This document shows positions 43,660-54,070 of a stretch of 64,000 bases of DNA, piece by piece. Source of the stretch: MR-S7 sp000400995 (GTDB lineage: Bacteria > Pseudomonadota > Gammaproteobacteria > Burkholderiales > Burkholderiaceae_C); NCBI RefSeq assembly GCF_045291395.1, contig NZ_CP152342.1, forward strand, positions 1,550,001 through 1,614,000, in the 5' to 3' direction. Position 1 is the stretch's first letter; every line of letters starts with the position of its first letter. The notes beneath the pieces were generated by a model that saw only the letters and a list, made by a program, of their open reading frames with translations, did not search any database and was not told the origin of the DNA. The position numbers and the translations under genes are program-made.

Positions 43660-44674
43660 GGGCGGGCTCCTGGAGTTCGGGCGCCGGGCAGGCATGCGGC
43701 GCGTGGTGGGCGAAGCGGCGCGCGCCGGTCTGCTTGAAGCGCCGCAGCGAGAACAGCACGGCGCTGGGATAGGCCTGCAGGCCGGCCTGTGCGCTGGCGT
43801 GGGCGAGCGCCGCATGCACTGCCTGCCGGTTGCGTCCGTGCACCATGCAGTACAGGTTGAAGGGCCAGCCGTCCGCACGGGCGCGCCGGTAGGCCAGCGT
43901 GACGCCTGGCGTGTGCGCCAGGGCCGCGCCGTGGCGGTCTACCAGCGCGTCGGGCACGTCGAACACGGCCATGGCGTTGGCGGTGTAGCCCAGCTCGTGG
44001 TGGCGCACGACGACGCCGAAGCGGCTGAGCTGGCCCTGGGCCAGCCAGCGCGACAGTGTGTCCAGCACGGCCAGCGTGCTGCCGTGCAGCTGGTCGGCCC
44101 AGACGTCGTAGGGCCGCAGCGTGAGCGGCAGGCCTTCCTCGGCCAGGGCGGCGAGCGGCCGGTCGGCAGGCACCAGCGGGGCGGCCGCCGCGGGCGTGGG
44201 CTGCGCGGCGCCGGCCAGGTCGGCATGCAGGTCGAAGGCGGTGTCGATGCGGTAGGGGCGCAGCATGGGCAGGCGCAGCACCGGCAAGGCCGTGGCCTGC
44301 TCGATGGAGCGCAGCAGGCGCTCCACCTGCTGCGCATCGCGGCCGGTGGCGACGAACCAGAGGTTGGTGGTGTGCTCGCGCTCGTAGTTGTGGTTGACGC
44401 CGGGGTGTGCCGAGACGGTGGCGGCCACGCCGTCCAGGCGCGCGGGCGGCACGGTCATGGCGGCCAGCAGCGACGCGCCGCCCGCGCCCGGCGCGAACAC
44501 GGCGCCGATGCGGCTGAGCGCGCCGGCCTGCCACAGCCGCGCGTAGCGGCCCAGCACCTCGCCTTCGTCCAGGCCCAGGGTCCGGCCGATGGCTTCGAAC
44601 GGCCGCTCGCACAGCGGAAAGCCGCGCTGCCAGGTGTTGAGCAGCGCCAGGCCCAGGGCATCGCCGGCAGACAT
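43646..44674 (-). CDS. nirDL: NirDL, fused siroheme decarboxylase
   Basis: The 342-residue protein is two NirD/L-type domains in tandem. Residues about 1-150 are NirD-like (LLNTWQRGFPLCERPFEAIG, PGVNHNYEREHTTNLWFVAT). Residues about 170-330 are NirL-like (LAALAEEGLPLTLRPYDVWA, PGVTLAYRRARADGWPFNLY). An Ala/Pro linker (GAAQPTPAAAAPLVPADRPL) joins them. Such NirDL fusions are known in betaproteobacteria. It starts directly after the nirF stop and overlaps nirG. With NirG and NirH it forms the siroheme decarboxylase. Confidence 0.9.
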   Translation of the reverse strand: MSAGDALGLALLNTWQRGFPLCERPFEAIGRTLGLDEGEVLGRYARLWQAGALSRIGAVFAPGAGGASLLAAMTVPPARLDGVAATVSAHPGVNHNYEREHTTNLWFVATGRDAQQVERLLRSIEQATALPVLRLPMLRPYRIDTAFDLHADLAGAAQPTPAAAAPLVPADRPLAALAEEGLPLTLRPYDVWADQLHGSTLAVLDTLSRWLAQGQLSRFGVVVRHHELGYTANAMAVFDVPDALVDRHGAALAHTPGVTLAYRRARADGWPFNLYCMVHGRNRQAVHAALAHASAQAGLQAYPSAVLFSLRRFKQTGARRFAHHAPHACPAPELQEPAHVEP

Positions 44675-45892
44675 TCAGAACCCCATGCGCTGTGCGCGCG
44701 CGGTGAAGAAGATGCCGCTGGGGGCATCCACCGGCAGGCTGGCCTGCGCCTGCAGCGTGTGGGTGTCGTAGACCTGTACGCGGTTGTCGTCACGGCAGCT
44801 GATCCACACCGATTCGCCGCGCGGCGTGAACTCCATGTGCAGCACGGCCTTGCCGGGGCGCAGCGTCTCCACCACGCGCTGGCTGGGCGTGTCGATCACC
44901 TGCACCCGGTGGTAGTCGGGGACCGAGAAGTTGACCCACACCTGGCGTCCGTCGGGCCGCGCCATCACGAACACGGGCTGGCCTGCGACGGGGATGCGGC
45001 CGGCCTCGGCCCAGGTGTCGGTGTCGACGACGAGCACTTCGTGGCGGCCGACGGCCGGCAGGTAGGCGTGCCGGCCCGCGATGGCCCAGCCGCGCAGGTG
45101 CGGCATCTTGTACACGGGCAGGGGCTGCTGGCCGCGTCCGTAGCCTTTCATGATGCGGCGCGCGCGGGGTGCGGCGTCCCACAGGTCCACCATGGCCAGG
45201 CCGTCTTCGCCGAACAGTCCGGCGATGTAGTGGCGGCCGTTGGGCGAGACCAGGGCGTCGTAGGGCTGCTTGCCGATGTCAGGCAGGGTGGCGATGCGCG
45301 GCTGGCGCGGGTCGGCGCAGTCGGCGATGCAGATGGCGCCGGCGTCGAACAGGCTGTAGATGAAGCGCCGCTGCGGCAGGTCGGCCAGGCCGACCACGCG
45401 CGAGCGTTCGCCGCCCGGGGTGAGCGCGGGCACGTCGGCCAGCAACTCCAGGGTGGCGGCGTCGAACACCTTGATGCCGCCGGGCGTGTAGTTCTGCGCC
45501 ACGACCAGGCTGCCGTCGGCGCTGATGGCGCCGCCGATGGAGTTGCCGGCCTGCATCACGCGGTGGGTGATCTGCTGCGCGAGGATGTCCACGCGGGTCA
45601 GGCCGCCGTCGCGGCCGAAGACGTAGGCGTAGCGCGCATCGCGCGAGAACACCACCGAGGCGTGCGACAGATCGCCCAGCCCGGTGACGCGGCCCATGGC
45701 GGCGCGGCGGCTGGTGTTGACGAGGGTGAGCGCGCCCTGGGCGCGCTCGACGACCACGCCCAGGTCGCCCGTGCCTTGCAGCGTGGGCGCCGGCGGCGGC
45801 GAGGCAGGAGAAGAGGTGGCCGCGCAGCCGCTGGCGAGCAGCGGCGCGCTGGCGGCGAGCGACAGCAGGTTGCGCCGTTTCATGGGAGTCAT
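44675..45892 (-). CDS. nirF: NirF, heme d1 biosynthesis protein
   Basis: The 405-residue periplasmic beta-propeller protein is needed for late heme d1 synthesis, related to the d1 domain of NirS but without heme c. The N-terminus MTPMKRRNLLSLAASAPLLA ends in the lipobox SGC, so it is probably a lipoprotein. Typical repeats include YVFGRDGGLTRVDILAQQIT and VVAQNYTPGGIKVFDAATLE. The start at 45892 is chosen because it overlaps the nirC stop as ATGA; ATG at 45883 is an alternative. It lies between nirC and nirDL. Confidence 0.9.
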   Translation of the reverse strand: MTPMKRRNLLSLAASAPLLASGCAATSSPASPPPAPTLQGTGDLGVVVERAQGALTLVNTSRRAAMGRVTGLGDLSHASVVFSRDARYAYVFGRDGGLTRVDILAQQITHRVMQAGNSIGGAISADGSLVVAQNYTPGGIKVFDAATLELLADVPALTPGGERSRVVGLADLPQRRFIYSLFDAGAICIADCADPRQPRIATLPDIGKQPYDALVSPNGRHYIAGLFGEDGLAMVDLWDAAPRARRIMKGYGRGQQPLPVYKMPHLRGWAIAGRHAYLPAVGRHEVLVVDTDTWAEAGRIPVAGQPVFVMARPDGRQVWVNFSVPDYHRVQVIDTPSQRVVETLRPGKAVLHMEFTPRGESVWISCRDDNRVQVYDTHTLQAQASLPVDAPSGIFFTARAQRMGF

Positions 45893-46236
45893 GGAGCCGG
45901 GCTCCTGTTTTCTTCGGGAAAGCCGCTGGCCAGCCGCTCGGCGATCCACCGCGCCTCGCTGCCCTGGAGCAGGGCGCTCCAGGGCGGCATGGGGGTGCCG
46001 GGAATGCCGTGGGTGATGACGGCGGCCAGGTATTCGGGGGGCTTGCCGGTCAGGGCCTCGCGCGTGAGCGCGGGGCCCAGGCCGCCGGTGAGGCGCATGC
46101 CATGGCACGAGCCGCAATCCTGGCGCACCATGCGCACGAGCTGCGCGCTGCGCTCGGCCGTGGGCACCGCGCTCTGCGCCATGGCTTGCGCCGCGCAGAC
46201 GGCCCCGGCGAGGAGGAGGATGGCGGGACGCACCAT
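45889..46236 (-). CDS. nirC: NirC, small periplasmic c-type cytochrome
   Basis: The 115-residue cytochrome has a signal peptide (MVRPAILLLAGAVCAAQAMA) and one heme c site CGSCHGM. The Met axial ligand is probably in HGIPGTPMPPWSALL. NirC can donate electrons to nitrite reductase and has been linked to heme d1 maturation. It lies 17 bp after nirS and overlaps nirF by four bases. Confidence 0.88.
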   Translation of the reverse strand: MVRPAILLLAGAVCAAQAMAQSAVPTAERSAQLVRMVRQDCGSCHGMRLTGGLGPALTREALTGKPPEYLAAVITHGIPGTPMPPWSALLQGSEARWIAERLASGFPEENRSPAP

Positions 46237-46253
46237 GACAGTCCTCGTCGACG

Positions 46254-47972
46254 TCAGTAGACGTCGTGCATGGTGTTGTAGACGTTGAACTTGCCCGTCG
46301 GCGTGACCAGCTTCGCATCCTTGATCACGGTCTTGCAGGTGCGCGTCTTGTCGTCGACCACCACGATGGCCGATTCCTTGTCCTTGGCGCTCCACACCGA
46401 GAACCAGACCTCGTCGCCCTTCTGGTTGTACTCGGGCTGTACCACGCGCTTGGCGCCGTCGTCCTTGAGGTTGGCGCAGCCTGCGATGTCGATGATCTGC
46501 GGCGCTTTGCCCAGGTCCTTGATGTCGTACACCGCCACGCTCTGGCTGATCTTCGGGTCGGGGTTGAGTGCCGTGTCCACCCACAGGTTGGTGGATTTCG
46601 GGTGCGTCTTGATGAACAGCGAGCCGCCGCCCTGGCCCTTGAGCGACTGCACCACCTTCCAGGCGTTGGCCTTGTGCCTGGCCGGGTCGGTGCCGATGAT
46701 GGCGATGCTCTCGTCGCCCAGGCCGGAGGTGGACCACACCGGACCGAATTTCGGGTGCACGAAGTTGGCGCCCCGGCCCGGGTGCGGGATCTTGCCCACG
46801 GGCACCAGCGCGGCCAGCTTGCTGGTCTTGGTGTCCACCACGGCGATCTTGTCCGACGCGTTGGCGGCGGTCAGGAAGTAGCGGCGCGTGGCGTCGAAGC
46901 CGCCGTCGTGCAGGAACTTGGCCGAGTCGATCTGCGTGGTCTTGAGGTTCTCCAGGTCGGTGTAGTCGACCATCCAGATCTTGCCGGTCTCCTTGGCGTT
47001 GACAAGGAACTCGGGCTTCTGGTGGCTGGCCACGATGGCGGCCACGCGCGGCTCGGGGTGGTACTCGTTGTCCACGGTCATGCCGCGGGTGGAGACGATC
47101 TTGCGCGGCGTGAGCGTATCGCCGTCCATCAGCACGAACTGGGGCGGCCAGTAGGTGCCGGCGATGGCGATCTTGTCTTCCCAGCCCTTGAACTTGCTGG
47201 TCTCGACGCTGCGGGCCTCCAGGCCGATCTTGATCTCGGCCACGTTGTCGGGCTTTTCCATCCACAGGTCGATCAGGTTCAGGCGTGCGTCGCGGCCGAT
47301 CACGTAGAGGTAGCGGCCCGAGGCCGACAGGCGCGAGATGTGCACCGCATAGCCGGTCTTGACGATGTTGATGATCTGCTTGGTGTCGCCGTCGATCAGC
47401 GCGATCTCGCCCGCGTCACGCAGCGTGACCGAGAAGATGTTGTTGATGTTGTAGTTGTTCATCTTCTTCGCGGGCCGCTGGGCGACGGGCACGTATTCCT
47501 TGCGCGACTTCTCCATGTCTGCCAGCGAGAACTCCGGCGGTGTGGGAGGGTCTTGCTGCACGTAGCGCGCCATCAGATCCACGGTGGCCTCGTCGAAGTC
47601 GCCCGACGTCAGCCAGTTGGGCATGCCGGCGGGCGAGCCGTAAGCGATGAAGACCTTCAGGTAGTCCGTGCCTTTGCCCAGGGTGATGTCCGGCGTGAGC
47701 GCCTTGCCGGTGGCGCCCTTGCGCAGCACGCCGTGACACCCCGCGCAGCGCTCGAAATAGATCTGGCGGGCGCGGTCGAACTCGGCCTGCGTCATCGCGG
47801 GCGCCTTGGGGTTCGTGCTCTGGTGCATGGGCACATCCGCCAGAGGCGAGCCGCCGGCCTGGTAGTTTTTCTCGGCCTCGGAGACCGGCTTGGCGTCCTG
47901 CGCCATCGCGGTGGCCGACACCAGGGTGGCGGCGGCAAGCGCGACCAGCCTGGCGATCCTCTTTGCTGTCAT
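46254..47972 (-). CDS. nirS: Cytochrome cd1 nitrite reductase
   Basis: Periplasmic enzyme reducing nitrite to nitric oxide, the defining step of denitrification. The 572-residue precursor has a signal peptide (MTAKRIARLVALAAATLVSA, cut near AMAQ), heme c site CAGCH near residue 76, and a d1-binding eight-blade propeller. The propeller is visible in YAVHISRLSASGRYLYVIGR, GLEARSVETSKFKGWEDK, GRGANFVHPKFGPVW (heme d1 site) and IGTDPARHKANAWKVV. It is the first gene of the leftward nir operon, divergent from nirE. A perfect Fnr/Dnr palindrome lies 131 bp upstream. Confidence 0.97.
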   Translation of the reverse strand: MTAKRIARLVALAAATLVSATAMAQDAKPVSEAEKNYQAGGSPLADVPMHQSTNPKAPAMTQAEFDRARQIYFERCAGCHGVLRKGATGKALTPDITLGKGTDYLKVFIAYGSPAGMPNWLTSGDFDEATVDLMARYVQQDPPTPPEFSLADMEKSRKEYVPVAQRPAKKMNNYNINNIFSVTLRDAGEIALIDGDTKQIINIVKTGYAVHISRLSASGRYLYVIGRDARLNLIDLWMEKPDNVAEIKIGLEARSVETSKFKGWEDKIAIAGTYWPPQFVLMDGDTLTPRKIVSTRGMTVDNEYHPEPRVAAIVASHQKPEFLVNAKETGKIWMVDYTDLENLKTTQIDSAKFLHDGGFDATRRYFLTAANASDKIAVVDTKTSKLAALVPVGKIPHPGRGANFVHPKFGPVWSTSGLGDESIAIIGTDPARHKANAWKVVQSLKGQGGGSLFIKTHPKSTNLWVDTALNPDPKISQSVAVYDIKDLGKAPQIIDIAGCANLKDDGAKRVVQPEYNQKGDEVWFSVWSAKDKESAIVVVDDKTRTCKTVIKDAKLVTPTGKFNVYNTMHDVY

Positions 47973-48103
47973 TGTGGGTCCTCTGCGTCACGGATCAGCG
48001 CATGGGTGGTCCCCCGGCGGATGCCGCGGGCCCTCTCGCGAGGTCGCTGTCCATTCCCTCTTCATGCGAGTGGCTGTGATCGTCGCGCCGGCCCGCGCGC
48101 CTG

Positions 48104-48123
48104 TCCTTGAACTGGTTCAAGGA
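48104..48123. promoter_or_regulatory. Perfect Fnr/Dnr-type palindrome between nirS and nirE
   Basis: TCCTTGAACTGGTTCAAGGA is a perfect palindrome with 9-bp arms. Its core TTGAACTGGTTCAA fits the TTGA-N6-TCAA spacing of Fnr/Dnr/NnrR sites. It lies 61 bp before the nirE ATG and 131 bp before the nirS ATG, so one dimer could serve both promoters. Confidence 0.8.
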
Positions 48124-48184
48124 CGGAAGCACGGGGCCTTTGAACAATCGGCACCACCACGATCCGCGAAGAAAGAAGACCTGT

Positions 48185-49000
48185 ATGAGCTTCATAGAAG
48201 ACGCGCGCTGGTTCGCAGCGCCTCCCGCCGCCGGGGCGAACGCCGGTCCCGGGCGCGTGACCCTGGTGGGGGCCGGCCCCGGCGACCCCGAACTGCTCAC
48301 GCTGCGCGCCGTGAAGGCGCTACGCGGCGCGCGCCTGGTGCTCTACGACCACCTGGTGGGCAAGGAGGTGCTGCGCTACGTGGCCGACGATGCCGACCTG
48401 ATCTACGTGGGCAAGGAGGCCGCTCATCACACGCTGCCGCAGGAATCCATCATCGACCTCATGCTGCGGCTGGCGCGCAGCGGGCGCAGCCTGGTGCGCC
48501 TCAAGGGAGGAGATGGCTTCATCTTCGGCCGCGGCGGCGAGGAGGCGCAGGCCCTGGCCGACGCCGGCATCGCCTTCGACGTGGTGCCCGGCATCACCGC
48601 CGCCCAGGGCGCCGGCGCCTGCGCCGGCATCCCGCTCACCCACCGCGACCATGCGGCCACGCTGGTGTTCGCCACCGGCCACCTGCAGGGCGACGGAGAA
48701 GTGGCGCTGGACTGGCAGGCGCTGGCGCGCCCGCGCCAGACGGTGGTGATCTACATGGGCATCGGCAACCTGCCCGTGATCTGCGCCGAGCTGGTGCGCC
48801 ACGGCCTGCCGCAGGACACGCCGGCGGCGCTGGTGGAGCAGGCGTCGCTGCCGGGGCAGCGCTGCATCGAAGGCACGCTGCAGAGCCTGCCGCGGCTCGC
48901 CTTGCAGCACCGCGTGCGCCCGCCCGCGCTGATCGTGGTGGGTGGGGTGGTGGCCCTGCGCCCGCAACTGCTCAAGGGCTTGCAGGCCATGGCCGCCTGA
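48185..49000 (+). CDS. nirE: NirE, uroporphyrinogen-III C-methyltransferase
   Basis: SAM-dependent bis-methylation of uroporphyrinogen III to precorrin-2, the first dedicated step of heme d1 and siroheme synthesis. The 271-residue protein has the SUMT motifs VTLVGAGPGDPELLTLRAVK, YDHLVGKEVL, RLKGGDGFIFGRGGEEAQAL and PGITAAQGAGACAGIPLTHR. The start at 48185 (MSFIEDARWF) is chosen over an upstream ATG that would read through the regulatory palindrome. It is divergent from nirS; the downstream neighbour is rng. Confidence 0.92.
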   Translation: MSFIEDARWFAAPPAAGANAGPGRVTLVGAGPGDPELLTLRAVKALRGARLVLYDHLVGKEVLRYVADDADLIYVGKEAAHHTLPQESIIDLMLRLARSGRSLVRLKGGDGFIFGRGGEEAQALADAGIAFDVVPGITAAQGAGACAGIPLTHRDHAATLVFATGHLQGDGEVALDWQALARPRQTVVIYMGIGNLPVICAELVRHGLPQDTPAALVEQASLPGQRCIEGTLQSLPRLALQHRVRPPALIVVGGVVALRPQLLKGLQAMAA

Positions 49001-49044
49001 GCGGGCGGTTTCGGGCATCATCCGGGCTTCACTTGGCGAAGCCC

Positions 49045-50532
<1,488 letters not shown>

Positions 50533-50562
50533 AGCGGCCGTTTTTCCGGGAAAGCATCTTTC

Positions 50563-52197
50563 GTGTCTGGATCGACCACGGGCGCCGCGGCGCCGCTGCG
50601 CGCCCGCGGGGCGCTGGCATGTCTCTGGGGCCTCGCGGCCGTGTTCGTGGTGCTGGGGCACGACGGGCGCCGCGTGGCGCAACTGCTCATCCTGTTCCTG
50701 CCGCTCATGGCCTGGCTGGCCTGGCCGGTGCGCAGCCCGGCGGTGCGGCGATGGCGGCGCGTGCTGGCGTGGGCCGGCTTCATGTGCTTCGCGTTGGACG
50801 GCGCGGCCCGGGGATTCCTGCTGGATGCCTACCAATCCGCGCCGGACAGCTCGCTGGTGCTCGGTGCCGCGGCCAACACCAATGCGCGCGAGACGGGCGA
50901 GTACCTGCAGGCGCACTGGCGCACGCTGCTGCTGTGGCTGGCGGGGCTGGCCGCAGCCGGCGCGTGGAGCTGGCGCCTGGCCGCGCAGGCCGGCGCGCAG
51001 GGCACGGGCCGGCTGTCCCGCGGCCTTGTGGTGCTGCTGGCCGTGGGCCTGCTGGTCGGCGCCCTGGGGTATGCGAGCAAGCCGTGGCGCCGGCTGCACC
51101 CTGTCGTTTTCTGGGCCGGCTGGAGCCAGTCCGTGCAGGCCTTGCGCGGCACCCTGGGGGACCAGGAGGCGTTCCGGCGCGCGGAGCTGGCGCGGGCGCG
51201 CGCCGCGGCGCCGTCGGTGGCCAGGGAAGGGCCGTCCACCGTGGTGATGGTGCTCGGGGACAGCGTGAACCGGGACAACATGTCGCTCTACGGCTACGCC
51301 AGGCCCACCACGCACCGTCTGGAAACCCAGGTGCGGCAGCTGGGCGACCAGATGCTGACGCTGCGCCACGCCTGGTCCGCCGATGCCAGCACGCTGCCCG
51401 CGCTGCGCAACATCTTCGGCTTCGGCGGCCTGGGCCGGCAGGATGCGCCGCCCCACCTGCTCGCGCTCGCCCGCGCGGCGGGCTACAAGGTCTGGTGGGT
51501 GAGCAACCACGACGACGTGGCCGTGGAGCAGACGCATGCGCGGCTGGCCGACGTCGTGGACTTCATCAACCGTACGCCGGGCCGTTCCACCATGTCGCTG
51601 GACGGCGAGTTGCTGGACGAGCTGCAGAAGGCGCTGGAGGACAGCGCGCCGCGCAAGCTCATCGTGGTGCACCTGCTGGGCACGCACCCGCACTACCGGC
51701 TGCGCTTTCCTGCCGATGCCAATCCGTTCGACGATGCGCCCGACAGCGTGGAGCGCGAGCTGGAGCGCCAGGGCCGGCCCTACTGGGTGCGCCGCCTGCG
51801 CCAGGACTACGACGCGGCCATGCTCTACCACGACTTCGTCGTCTCCGAGACGCTGGCGCTCACGCGCAACGCCGGCGGCAACCCGGGCTACCGCGCCTGG
51901 ATGTACCTGTCCGACCATGGCCAGGAGGTGGGCCATGCGACCGACCATGCCGGCCACAGCCCCGGAACGGCCGCGGGCTACCGCATCCCCGCGCTGCTGT
52001 GGAGCAACGATGCGCCGCGCCCGGAGCGCGCCGCCATCGCCGCGCGACCCTTCCGTGGGGACTGGGCCGGCTGGACCATGGCCAGCCTGCTACACCTGCG
52101 CTGGCCCGGCCTGCAGCCCGCGCGCGACGTGCTGGCGAAGGACTATGTGTGGCAGGCACCGCGGTTGCCCATCGCCATCTCCGCGTATGACCGGTGA
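50563..52197 (+). CDS. Sulfatase-fold phosphoethanolamine transferase-like membrane protein
   Basis: The 544-residue protein has four to five N-terminal membrane segments (to about residue 175) and a C-terminal alkaline-phosphatase-fold domain. The motif VVMVLGDSVNRDNMSLYGYA matches the metal-binding and nucleophile region of EptA/CptA-type transferases. There the usual GES-x-R-x-H appears as GDSVNRDN, and Thr is expected near STLPALRNIFGF. LSDHGQEVGHATDHAGH holds the second metal site. It probably modifies a surface glycan or lipid. The start is GTG at 50563; an ATG start would cut the first segment. Confidence 0.8.
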   Translation: MSGSTTGAAAPLRARGALACLWGLAAVFVVLGHDGRRVAQLLILFLPLMAWLAWPVRSPAVRRWRRVLAWAGFMCFALDGAARGFLLDAYQSAPDSSLVLGAAANTNARETGEYLQAHWRTLLLWLAGLAAAGAWSWRLAAQAGAQGTGRLSRGLVVLLAVGLLVGALGYASKPWRRLHPVVFWAGWSQSVQALRGTLGDQEAFRRAELARARAAAPSVAREGPSTVVMVLGDSVNRDNMSLYGYARPTTHRLETQVRQLGDQMLTLRHAWSADASTLPALRNIFGFGGLGRQDAPPHLLALARAAGYKVWWVSNHDDVAVEQTHARLADVVDFINRTPGRSTMSLDGELLDELQKALEDSAPRKLIVVHLLGTHPHYRLRFPADANPFDDAPDSVERELERQGRPYWVRRLRQDYDAAMLYHDFVVSETLALTRNAGGNPGYRAWMYLSDHGQEVGHATDHAGHSPGTAAGYRIPALLWSNDAPRPERAAIAARPFRGDWAGWTMASLLHLRWPGLQPARDVLAKDYVWQAPRLPIAISAYDR

Positions 52198-52207
52198 CGG
52201 AGGTTTC

Positions 52208-52262
52208 ATATGAAAATGGCGTCAAACCCTTATCCAGCAAGCGCAAGCAGCTATGAAAACAG
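52208..52262 (+). repeat. Interspersed repeat supplying the hydrolase start
   Basis: Plus copy: CCCTTATCCAGCAAGCGC then AAGCAGCTATGAAAACAG. It lies between the transferase stop and the hydrolase, and the hydrolase start codon (ATG at 52253) is the ATG inside the repeat motif GCTATGAAAAC. Confidence 0.75.
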
Positions 52263-53087
52263 GATCCGACAGGGGCAGTGAAGCGTCCGCCCCCGCCGTA
52301 CGCGACCTGCCTCTGGCAGGGCCGGGCGGTGTCGTGCTGCATGGCCGCCTGTGGCAGCCCCAGGGCGGCGGCGCCCGTGCGCCCATGGTGCTGCTGCACG
52401 ACTCCCTGGGGTGCGTGGCGCTGTGGCGGGACTTTCCCGCGCAGCTGAGCGCCGCCACGGGCCGCGAGGTGCTGGCCTACGACCGCTGGGGCTTTGGCCG
52501 CGTCCGACGCGCGCACCGGCCTGCCGGGCACCGGCTTCGTGCGCGAGGAGGGCGAGCAGGTCGTGCCGCGCCTGCTGGCGCAGTGCGGCAGGGAACGCGC
52601 CGTGCTGCTGGGGCACAGCGTGGGCGGCGGCATGGCCGCCTTCGCCGCGGCCCACCTGGGCAGCGCGTGCGAGGCGCTGCTCACCGTGTCCGCCCAGTGC
52701 TACGTGGAGGAGCGCACGCTGGAGGGCATCCGAGCGGCCGAGGCCGCCTTTGCCGACGAGGCCGAGATGGACCGCCTGCGCAAATACCACGGGGACAAGG
52801 CGCGCTGGGTGCTGGACGCCTGGACGCGCACCTGGCTGTCCCCCGCCCACGCCGGCTATTCCATGGAGCCCGCGCTGGCGCGCGTGCACTGTCCCACGCT
52901 CGTGATCCACGGCGCCGAGGACGAATACGGCTCCCCGCAGCAGGCCGAGCGCATCGTGGCCAGCGTGCGCGGCCCCGCCGAACTGGCGGTGCTTCCCGGC
53001 TGCCACCACCTGCCGCACCGCGAACGCGCGGCCGAAGTGCTGGAGCGCATCGCCGCGTTCCTGGCGCGCAGCGGCTCGCAGGCCTGA
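52253..53087 (+). CDS. Alpha/beta hydrolase, frameshifted
   Basis: Alpha/beta-hydrolase fold protein of about 277 residues if repaired. The first frame gives MVLLHDSLGCVALWRDFPAQ and EVLAYDRWGFGR. The rest, SDARTGLPGTGFVREEGEQV onward, lies in another frame. A single extra G near 52502 accounts for the break. The nucleophile elbow is GHSVGGGM, the acid is the Asp in IHGAEDEYGSP and the catalytic His is in GCHHLPHRE, so the catalytic triad is intact across the two frames. The natural substrate is unknown. It lies between the sulfatase-fold gene and the DMT transporter. Confidence 0.8.
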
Positions 53088-53121
53088 CTTCCATGCCCTC
53101 GCGGCGCCATTTCCATCGTCT

Positions 53122-54006
53122 ATGACCCCGATGTCCAAAGCACCCGGCACGCTCGATGCCCTGGCCCCCTTGCTGTTCGTGATGCTGTGGAGCACGGGCT
53201 TCATCGGCGCGAAGCTGGGCCTGCCTTATGCCGAGCCGCTCACCTTCCTGACGCTGCGTTTTGCCATCGTCATCGTGCTGATGCTCGCGGTGGCCGTGGT
53301 GGCGCGGGCCCCCTGGCCTGCGTGGGGCAGGAGCTGGGTGCACATCGGCGTCGCGGGCCTGCTGGTGCATGGCGTGTACCTGGGCGGCGTGTTCATCGCC
53401 ATCGGCCAGGGGCTGCCGTCGGGAATCACCGCACTGGTGGTGGGCCTGCAGCCGCTGGTCACGGCGCTGGCAGCGGGGGCGCTGCTGGGCGAGAAGGTGC
53501 GGCCCGTGCAGTGGGCGGGTCTGGCGCTGGGCTTCACGGGCGTGGTGCTGGTGGTGGCGGGCAAGGTGGCCGGGGTGCCGGTCGGGGCGGTGGCAGGCAT
53601 GCTGGGCCCGGCGGTGGTGGCGCTGCTGGGCATCACGGTGGGCACGCTGTACCAGAAGCGGTTCTGCCCGTCGTTCGACCTGCGTACGGGCACGGTCATC
53701 CAGTACCTGCCCACCCTGGTGGCAACGGCAGCGCTGGCCGCTGCCACCGAGACCATGGCCGTTCAGTGGACGGGTGAATTCGCCTTCGCGCTGGGCTGGC
53801 TGGTGCTGGTGCTCTCCGTGGGCGCGGTCAGCCTGCTGAACCTGCTCATCCGCCGCGGCGGGGCGGTCCATGTGGCGAGCCTGTTCTACCTGACGCCGCC
53901 GGTCACGGCCCTGGTCGCCTGGCTGCTGTTCGGCGAAACGCTGACCGGCTGGGCGCTGGTGGGCATGGTGGTGGCAGCTACCGGGGTGTGGCTGGCACGC
54001 CGGTAG
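53122..54006 (+). CDS. DMT-superfamily (EamA) transporter
   Basis: The 294-residue membrane protein has ten predicted segments formed by two EamA halves: LLFVMLWSTGFIGAKLGLPY at the N-terminus, and the second half from about residue 150 (LGPAVVALLGITVGTLYQKR). The end SLFYLTPPVTALVAWLLFGE with GWALVGMVVAATGVWLAR is typical. It is probably an exporter of metabolites or amino acids. An interspersed repeat follows directly after its stop. Confidence 0.88.
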   Translation: MTPMSKAPGTLDALAPLLFVMLWSTGFIGAKLGLPYAEPLTFLTLRFAIVIVLMLAVAVVARAPWPAWGRSWVHIGVAGLLVHGVYLGGVFIAIGQGLPSGITALVVGLQPLVTALAAGALLGEKVRPVQWAGLALGFTGVVLVVAGKVAGVPVGAVAGMLGPAVVALLGITVGTLYQKRFCPSFDLRTGTVIQYLPTLVATAALAAATETMAVQWTGEFAFALGWLVLVLSVGAVSLLNLLIRRGGAVHVASLFYLTPPVTALVAWLLFGETLTGWALVGMVVAATGVWLARR

Positions 54007-54070
54007 GTGCTATTCAAAAAGGAGCTGCTTGCGCTTGCTGGAAAAGCGCTGGAGCCCGATTGGGCTCAAA
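54007..54070 (-). repeat. Interspersed repeat between converging genes
   Basis: Minus copy: AGGAGCTGCTTGCGCTTGCT followed by GGAAAAGCGCTGGAGCCC. It occupies the whole gap between the DMT transporter and the converging aminotransferase gene, and its possible hairpin AGCCCGATTGGGCT lies at the end. Confidence 0.75.

Noticed and set aside
47890..49044. Long upstream extension of rng through nirE
   Set aside because: The extension is the wrong-frame reading of nirE; the RNase G start at 49045 matches the family.
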